NCBI GenBank assembly: GCA_016928305.1
Contig: JAFGKY010000005.1
Coordinates: 19,499 to 83,498 of the forward strand
Reading direction: 5' to 3'
Origin: Bacteroidales bacterium
GTDB taxonomy: Bacteria; Bacteroidota; Bacteroidia; Bacteroidales; UBA10428
Length of the DNA: 64,000 nucleotides
The notes below the pieces were generated by a model, which had not been told where the DNA came from, did not search any database, and saw only the letters and a list, made by a program, of their open reading frames with translations. Made by a program: the position numbers and the translations under genes. Of this stretch, positions 63,823 through 64,000 are shown one piece after another. The stretch's first letter is position 1; each line of letters opens with the position of its first letter.

Positions 63823-64000
63823 TTAGTTTGATATGATCTCATCCTTATCGACCCTGCCATCCAGCAGGAAGATTTTCCTGCGCAGGTATTTGATCACTTT
63901 GTCATCATGGGTGGCAAAAAGAAAAGTGGTTTGCAATTCTTTGTTCAGCTTTTCCATGGTACTTAAGATATTATGCGAGTTAGCTGCATCGAGGTTGGCA
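63823..64000 (-). CDS. ABC transporter ATP-binding protein, C-terminal part
   Basis: The open frame runs off the window end. The visible 58 codons end a MacB/LolD-type ATPase: a D-loop (A-N-L-D-A-A-N-S) and the H-loop histidine in F-A-T-H-D-D-K-V. Its Walker A and signature motif are outside the window. Confidence 0.8.
   Translation of the reverse strand, partial: ANLDAANSHNILSTMEKLNKELQTTFLFATHDDKVIKYLRRKIFLLDGRVDKDEIISN

Noticed and set aside
1..64000. CRISPR arrays, tRNA or rRNA genes, integrases, transposases
   Set aside because: No regularly spaced repeats with unique spacers, no tRNA-like cloverleaf or rRNA core seen in intergenic gaps, and no recombinase motif in any ORF.

Overview
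The window looks like chromosome from a Bacteroidota bacterium, probably order Bacteroidales or a close relative. Evidence: promoters of the TAnnTTTG type, two secreted proteins with type IX secretion C-terminal domains, a parA-parB-DUF5683-lytic transglycosylase block, a DUF4492-cydA-cydB operon, a long-tailed ribosomal protein S16, topoisomerase IV with a low-complexity tail, and AAA/T-rich intergenic DNA full of short palindromic repeats. Hybrid cluster protein together with cytochrome bd suggests a micro-aerotolerant or facultative lifestyle. No tRNA, rRNA, CRISPR array, transposase or prophage was found.

Layout. 1-5.3 kb: a thioesterase diverges from a small fatty-acid/polyketide-like cassette (tiny membrane protein with a flavinylation-like SGAT motif, ketosynthase, acyl carrier protein, phosphopantetheinyl transferase, unusual acyltransferase), closed by a convergent B12-binding radical SAM protein. 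5.5-12.9 kb: a membrane sensor kinase pair, gpsA-pgi, an oligogalacturonate-lyase-like propeller protein, lpxK. 13-25 kb: housekeeping genes (sppA, folK, radC, rpsT, rpsP-rimM, SGNH hydrolase with a truncated neighbour, lytic transglycosylase, DUF5683, parB, parA) and an AT-rich iterated region upstream of parA. 25-31 kb: glutamine cyclotransferase-like lipoprotein, HAD phosphatase, pssA, and the cytochrome bd operon, which ends in an unannotated 40-residue CydX-like gene. 31-38 kb: L-fucose isomerase with its GntR regulator, cupin, hcp and a divergent Crp/Fnr regulator operon. 38-45 kb: tag, lipA, a highly divergent aroC, and aroA, embedded in repeats. 45-50 kb: parC-parE. 50-60 kb: exported hydrolases and peptidase-like proteins, corA, oxidoreductases. 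60-64 kb: a LolA-like protein and an FtsX/MacB-type ABC transporter, cut by the window end.

Two regulatory findings stand out. First, a multi-hairpin intergenic element occurs in three copies (38.2-38.6, 42.1-42.6 and, degenerate, 36.1-36.2 kb). In every copy it points at, and ends directly against, a start codon (tag, aroC, hcp), and its last stem-loop shows compensatory base changes between copies. This looks like a mobile structured 5' leader. Second, corA is preceded by a leader of about 115 nt. It contains a 16-codon upstream ORF whose stop lies inside one arm of two mutually exclusive hairpins, one of which exactly sequesters the corA ribosome binding site. This is a plausible leader-peptide attenuator for a magnesium channel.

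All identifications rest on reading motifs and context by eye. No database search or folding program was run.
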